This document shows positions 58,501 through 64,000 of a stretch of DNA of 64,000 bases, piece by piece. The stretch's first letter is position 1; the number at the start of each line of letters is the position of its first letter. The stretch covers positions 12,363,001 through 12,427,000 of the forward strand of contig NC_057924.1 of NCBI RefSeq assembly GCF_018873765.1. The letters are read 5' to 3'. Both the position numbers and the translations under genes were made by a program. This stretch comes from Telopea speciosissima (taxonomy: Eukaryota > Streptophyta > Magnoliopsida > Proteales > Proteaceae). Under the pieces are notes generated by a model, which had not been told where the DNA came from, did no database searches, and saw only the letters and a list, made by a program, of their open reading frames with translations.

Positions 58501-59416
58501 CTCACCATATGTGGTGGTAGTCTATTTACAATAAATTTATACCCGAAAAAAAAAAAACACACAACATTACTTTCAAGTGAAGACTAGCTCCCAAGCTTAC
58601 AATTTAATTCAGTTTAGGGATACATGGAGGTAGTTGATTAGAGTGATTTCAATAAAGTCAATTAAAATATGCAAAAAGATTTTAAAAAAGGTTGAAGTTG
58701 TAGAAACTTTGATAGATACTGCTATTTAGTTAGTTAGGCACAGAAGCATTTTGGTGAAAAATTGAAGATAATTGAAGGGGGGGAAAGTACGAAAAGAATG
58801 ATAATTATTAAATACGAAAGCTAGTAAAACAAAGAAAATAACATTGGTTATACTCATTGCACCAACATTGAAAGGAATAAGTGGGGGTCGAGAATGGTTA
58901 GTTTCATTTGCAAGATGGCCTGATGCAGTGGCAAAGCAGCATGAAACAAATGCCTGAAAAGATCTTACCAAAAGACTTGGCTTTGCCTATTTGGGTCTGA
59001 ATGGTCTTATTGGGCCCATAGTCATGCCTAAACTTGGGCGTTCCTTCGGCTGCCAATTAGGTATTGCTGGAAAGTCCATGGCTTTCTATTTGCTGGCCAT
59101 ATCCTTGGGTCCTACATTTATTTCCAAAGCAAAGTAAATAAATTATTTGTTACCTTAATAGTTGTTTTAGTATCCTGTCGTAATTCAAGTTATTTAGTAT
59201 GAATAGTTTAGTGGCCATAGGATGATATATTGTGTTTTTCTTGTTGTCCACAGATAGTCATTTTCTTTTGTTGTCACATGTGGGAAAGAGGCCTTTATTT
59301 ACTAGTAGAGAATTGGGTTGGAAAACCCCAGAACATTAGCAGGAAGTAGGAGAACAAAAAGGCTGGGAAAAACAACAAAAAGTTTACAACAGCACTTGTT
59401 AATTGATCAAACATTA
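55541..59416 (+). other. Probable intron of the WD40 gene, no exon recognised
   Basis: It begins gttagcttc. I searched it by eye for the next conserved repeat (a segment like SSSMDKTVRLW and DYVTCIQFNP) and found none here or up to the window end. The content is AT-rich with short chance ORFs and homopolymers. Confidence 0.45.
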
Positions 59417-59795
59417 GATATCAGCCAAGGTTGCTGCAAAGGAGGCCCAGCGAACTTGTAGTGGAAGCAGAAAGGATGTGGACACGAGATTAAGTCCATG
59501 GCTCTGTACCAGAAGTCAAAGAGAGGACAGTGTACATGGTTCTGTAGGAAACATGCATAGGTTGCACACAGATGCAGCCGTCATTGCATATCACTCAGAT
59601 TCCACCACCGAACCAATCACTGGGATGATAAATGGGTGTGAAGCCAACTTGATTGATGATGCTGGCATGTTCAACATTGAGGCCTGTCTCCATAACGATA
59701 ACCATATGGGGATGGTACTGATAGAGGAGCTAACAAGCTCGAGAGAGGAATTCCGGACAAGCAGCTCCTCTACAGTTCCGGAACAGAACCCTTAG
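59417..59795 (+). pseudogene. Coding-like island, unrecognised, possibly retroelement
   Basis: After an acceptor-like gatatcag, one frame is open for about 125 codons (AKVAAKEAQRTCSGSRKDVD; SPWLCTRSQREDSVHG; EANLIDDAGMFNIEAC; ending VPEQNP and TAG). Base composition is higher in GC than the surround. The SPWLCTRSxRED motif is faintly like the tail of plant L1 ORF1 proteins, but this is weak. It lies inside the presumed WD40 intron and does not resemble WD40 sequence. Confidence 0.3.
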
Positions 59796-61121
59796 TGGGT
59801 ATAACACATGCTGAAATGGTGGAGGCAGAGGTCCCTGGTAGTAGTGGGATCCTTAGGTGTGTCTCCGGGTCGTGCCACATTGCGATTGTGAAAGCTTGGG
59901 CTGGGCAACGACGGAGATGTAGCCAAGTTGGTTCCAGTTGGAGGAAGTAACACAATGTTCTCGTAAAAACACCGAGGCAGCCGACGTCGGTGATAATTGG
60001 GAGACAACTCCTTGCATGATGGCTTCCTCTGGCAAGCAAGTCATTATTTTTAAAGTGCACGATGTATTCCTTGAGTTTTGTTTGGTTTATTTATTTATTT
60101 TAGATAACTTAATTTTATTGAAGACATAAAGAGCAACATTACTCTTATTCATGCCTATCATCAAAACATGCTGTTGGACTTGACTTGATTTGTTGTTCTC
60201 ATTATTTGATCATGTACATCCGAAGTGATTTGGAAGATTATGGTCAAACATCTGGCATGTTATCACTCTGATAATTTATCTATTTTGGTGGTTGACTTGA
60301 AGTAGAATTTTTAGTAGAAATGTGAAAGAGATAAGAGTGGTGCAAACAAAATTTGAATTTAATAATGAAATGTTTTTTACACTAAATTGTAATTTCTAAG
60401 TCATGGATGATAAAGGCTGACATGAAATTACTATTTAATAAGCTCAAATTAAATCAGCTATGAGGCCTAGCTCCTCTAGTTCTACTGTTTGTCTTCTATT
60501 TATTTCAGTTCTTTCAGTGTCGGTCTTATGATCGTTACAATTACTACCAAAAGCTACAATTCCATGTTTGTTGTCTGTTAGAAAAGTTCAGCAAGTAGGC
60601 AACTTTAGTTAGGTTGTCTTGCACAGTGGAGATAAGGATGTTACAAGAAGGTCTAACTTTCTCTGATTGTGTCGGTTGAGGCATCTGCTGCAATATATGG
60701 GTTAAGGAAATGGAGGGACCTTGGGATCTTTCACTAGCCTCATCAACGAAGTCCTTGTAGATCTAGGTAATGATGTCTTATATTGGAAATTATCTATCCG
60801 AGACTTTTATTCCCCGCACCTTCCTTCTTGGATCCTCTTTTAATACAACTACAATTAGTATAAGGGTGGATACAAAGGAAAATAGGGGGGGTTTATCTTT
60901 CTTAAATATAGGATATTCTCCATGATTAAGGCTCAGTAAGATGGGGCCATTTTGATCTGGAAATTTGTTTTGTTGTTGGATGAACCCAAGCACGTTTTAT
61001 ATGTGCAAAAGGTGAGATAGGCTAACTTAGAGAAGTTTAGGGAGGAACAAACCCACTCTGTCAAGTACTTGATTAACTGGTTTCAGGATATCTGGAAGAT
61101 GAGTTGAATGACTAGCCATAC
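59796..61121. other. Retroelement-like debris
   Basis: Up to 60055 the composition still looks coding-like, without a sustained frame. The rest is AT-rich, with a fragmentary frame at 60960-61110 that I cannot assign. Confidence 0.35.
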
Positions 61122-61600
61122 TGATGTAGGCAGCCCAGCTCGATTGGGCCTGACTTGACTTAATTTTAAGTCCTCAATGGGTCACATAAGGTCATGGGCT
61201 GACTTTTAGGGATTACTATTGTAATTGGCCTATTTTATAAGTCCAAATATGTGGGGGTATCAGCCATATATGAGAGTGGTCTTTAGTCGGAGTCAAAGCT
61301 AGCTTTCTATTTCTTTTTTCAGGAAGTTAATTAGAGAGTTTCTATTTTGTTAGTGTTTCTAGAAGTCTTAGGATAGTTTCTACTTTCAGTTTAAGGAGTT
61401 TATTTTTCTGCTTTCTTGGTCTTCAAGTCTTAGGTGTTAGGAAAGAGTTTGCTAGTTTTGAATTTAAGTTCAGTCAAGTACTCTATAAGTACATGGTATC
61501 GTACCTATTGATTGGTGAGAGTTTTGAACTAATGAAAATTGATTTTCTGGTTGCTGTGTTAGCTACTAATGAGCATTGTGCTGCTGATTTCTCTTCTCCT
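61122..61600 (+). mobile_element. Possible LTR of a Gypsy-like element
   Basis: The text resembles a plant LTR: gatgtaggcagcccagctcg near the left, a long T/A-rich body, a TATA-like ctctataagtac at 61481 and aatgaaaattgattttctgg downstream. No partner LTR, primer-binding site or target duplication was found. Confidence 0.3.
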
Positions 61601-61849
61601 TAATCATTTCCTTCTTCTATTTATCTTTCTTAATCTCTTGTTAGTGCTTCTATTTCCCAATCTTCTTCTTCATCTACTTCTTCTCTTATTCCTTTCGATT
61701 TCTTACATACCCATAGACATGGTATTAAGTATCGATATGTATTGGCCGTATTGGTCCCATACAAATTGAGATTGGCCATGTCAATATGATACAGAACTAA
61801 TACAAAAAAATTCACCAATATAGTACCGATGACAACAACTCAACCTTAT

Positions 61850-63002
61850 CCAAGGAGGATTCAAATCTTGGTTTCGGGGCCGGTTTTGACCCTGGTTGAA
61901 ACCAAGATTTGGCAGGTTTCAACATGGCATTTTTTCTGGGTCAACTCGAAACCAAGGTTTCGAGGCCCGAAAAGTGTTTTTCTTTTACCTTTTTTTTTGT
62001 TGCCTATTTTTAACATTTACACATATTCCATGAATTACTTTCACAAAAAAGAACATCCAAAATGGTACTTGTGGTTTCGACCCAAGTTTGCTAGGTTACG
62101 TTGAATATTGTTGTACACTAACCCTATAATAATCATTAGTCCACATACAATTTAGCTACTGAAAGTGTAAATAAGCTACTAAAACAATCAAAATCTGTAT
62201 TAGTATGTGAAAACAAGCATACAACACTCACCACTCAATTCCTCTTGGCGGGTTCAATCCACAAGCTGCGTACCACTGAAGATGTCATAGCAAAATGCAA
62301 CACATATATATCCCATGACATGTTTTGGGCCCAATTGTTCTGATAATCCATTACTGCCCACCAATAGGCCCCATCGTCAACATGTCGGAGGTATCCCAAC
62401 CTAGGGAATGGCTCATCGAGACTGAAAGAAGGTGGAGCCGGCACACATGGTTGGGCCAGGTTCTCAAAGATGCTGTTGACAAAAGATGACCCATCACATA
62501 TTAACCCTATTTTTTTCAAAAATATGTTGCAGGAAAATCAAATTTAAAACAGAAAATTCAATAACTAATTCAGTAACCTAAAAAAAATCTGACTCCATTA
62601 AGTTGTAGATCCGGCCATTCTATCTAACATATAAAAAACTGAAATACAATTACCATGTCTACTAGTATATTCTAAAAAAAATTAGATTTGGGGATAAAAG
62701 GAATTATCTTCAAGCTCCAATCTTTCAATCCAAGGTGTAGAAGGGTTAAATCTTGATAGGAATGCAAAAACAATGGTATTTAATGAACTATTGTGGACAA
62801 CAGGTCGAAGTTTTTGACCAAAAACTGCGGGCCTATGTCGAAACCAGCAAAACAGTGGAGTTGGGTGTCGAAATCTGTCGAAGCAGAGAGGTTTCGATGG
62901 GGATGGGGTATATTAAGTGACTGGTTCAACCAGTTTCGGTCGAACCAGCTCGAAACAACCGAGATGTCCGAAATATTGTCGAAATGAGTCGAAACCTGGT
63001 AT
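61850..63002. mobile_element. Possible transposon with gaaacc-rich ends and an internal ORF
   Basis: Regions 61860-61970 and 62800-63000 are both rich in gaaacc/ggtttc words in mixed orientation and bracket a 94-codon minus-strand ORF at 62235-62519 (LAQPCVPAPPSFSLDEPFPR; DDGAYWWAVMDYQNNWAQNM; SLWIEPAKRN). The ORF is not recognised. The edges and target duplication are undefined. Confidence 0.3.
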
Positions 63003-63066
63003 TATCCAGTATTGAGCCTAGGTGTTGTCTCCATAAGCTGCAAAACCGAGATCTTGAACCGTATCG

Positions 63067-64000
63067 CCCAACTAAATGGGGTCAAATACATAATCCTTGT
63101 CCTCCAATATGCTCTATTCGAGGTCATACTTGATACAAGGCCTAAGCGATGCAGGTTTTTCCTCACAACTCTCCTGGCTCTTTTTGTTCCTTCAATCTAA
63201 ATCAAATTACTCCTCCATACTGTAGCATCCGAAGGCCTCCATTGAACATGGACATTCCACCTCAAACGACTTACTTGTAGTTTATCATGTATTAGAGCTA
63301 CTCCCAAATCAGCTCTAATATGATCATTCCTTACTTTATCCTTCCTAGTTTTGCAGCTCATCCATCTCAACATCCTCATCGCTACTACACTGAGTTTATC
63401 TATATGATGCTTTTTAACTGCTCAACATTCCGCACCATACGTCATAGCTAGTAATATTACTGTCCTATTTCAACCCAAAAAAAAAATATTGCTGTCCTAT
63501 AAAATTTTCCTTTTAAGTTGTAAAGGAATACGTTGATCTCACAACAATCCGGATGCAGCTGTCCACTTCATCCATCCTATTGTAATTCTCTATGAAACAT
63601 CTATATAACCTTCTTTATTTATGATTGAGCCCAGATACCGAAAATAATCACTTTTTGGAATCTCCCTCTCATCAATTTTCACCACCTCATTATCCGTCCT
63701 AGTGTAACTAAAGTTACACACCATTTATCTTAAAACCTTTTGATTCCAAGGTTGATCTCCATAACTCCAACTTGGCGTTAATTCCTGCTTTTGTCTCATC
63801 CACCAAAACAATATCATCAGCAAAAAGCATACACCCAGGAACCTCAACACAGCACCGATAATGACTTATAAACTCGATACACAGGGCCATAGGCTGCCAA
63901 AACCCAAAAATCCCAGTTTTGAAATAAAACTTCTTCCCATTCTAATTTCTTGGCCAAAACCTAATCAGATCTCAGCTACACTAAAAACAACCTAGGAGGA
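63067..64000 (-). mobile_element. RTE-like LINE, 3' part of reverse transcriptase, cut by window end
   Basis: On the minus strand the sequence enters at the window edge and shows CMLFADDIVLVDETKAGI with the catalytic F/Y-A-D-D box at about 63804-63815. It continues with KLELWRSTLESKGF, a degenerate SYTRTDNEVVKIDEREIPKS and YFRYLGSIINKEG, then a broken C-terminal part, and the conserved end ccatttagttggg at 63067-63080. Several stops and frame changes make it inactive. The same family is at 34200-34500. Confidence 0.8.

Noticed and set aside
55541..59416. Further WD40 exons
   Set aside because: I looked by eye for the conserved third-repeat segments in three frames and found no match; an alignment could still find short exons.

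Overview
The window is nuclear DNA of a flowering plant. It has introns, a plant AP2/ERF transcription factor, a plant-type DUF1218 membrane protein, plant L1-like and RTE-like LINEs, Au-type SINEs, copia-like LTRs and many hairpin DNA transposons, in an AT-rich background. Genes are sparse: about 3 convincing protein genes and 1 tRNA in 64 kb. The coding sequences lack the strong GC bias of grasses, so a dicot or other non-grass angiosperm is likely; the species cannot be told from the sequence alone.

Layout. 0-12 kb: decayed intergenic DNA with two Au SINE copies, an orphan last exon that looks like mitochondrial ribosomal protein uL29m/L47, an L1-type LINE tail and a copia-like LTR end. 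12-17 kb: a tandem array of four roughly 0.5 kb units broken by a 1.7 kb solo LTR, a 0.8 kb hAT-like element (itself carrying a Mutator-like MITE) and a tRNA-related retrosequence. 17.6-18.0 kb: a MITE nested inside another MITE. 19.4-21.4 kb: a complete three-exon DUF1218 (fiber protein Fb34-like) gene. 22-29 kb: LTR fragments, SINEs and a compact CpG-rich block with DRE, ABRE and CE3 motifs. 29.9-31.3 kb: a single-exon DREB A-6 type ERF053/ERF054-like transcription factor with an upstream ORF in its presumed leader. 33-52 kb: a gene remnant, several young retrotransposon insertions with clear target site duplications, a tRNA-Val(UAC), Mutator-like hairpin MITEs and a LINE inserted into another LINE. 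53.8-55.5 kb: a large first coding exon of a WDR44-like WD40-repeat protein; the remaining exons are not visible in the following 8.4 kb, which holds retroelement debris and ends in an RTE-like LINE.

The three protein genes do not form a pathway that the sequence can show. From memory, a WD40 gene of this type and a DUF1218 gene lie side by side in Arabidopsis (At3g15470 and At3g15480), so part of the window may preserve an old gene neighbourhood expanded here by transposons. I found no CRISPR array, no operon and no clearly new biological system. The most informative signals are the nested insertions, the upstream ORFs, the orphan exons and the stress-type cis-element cluster.
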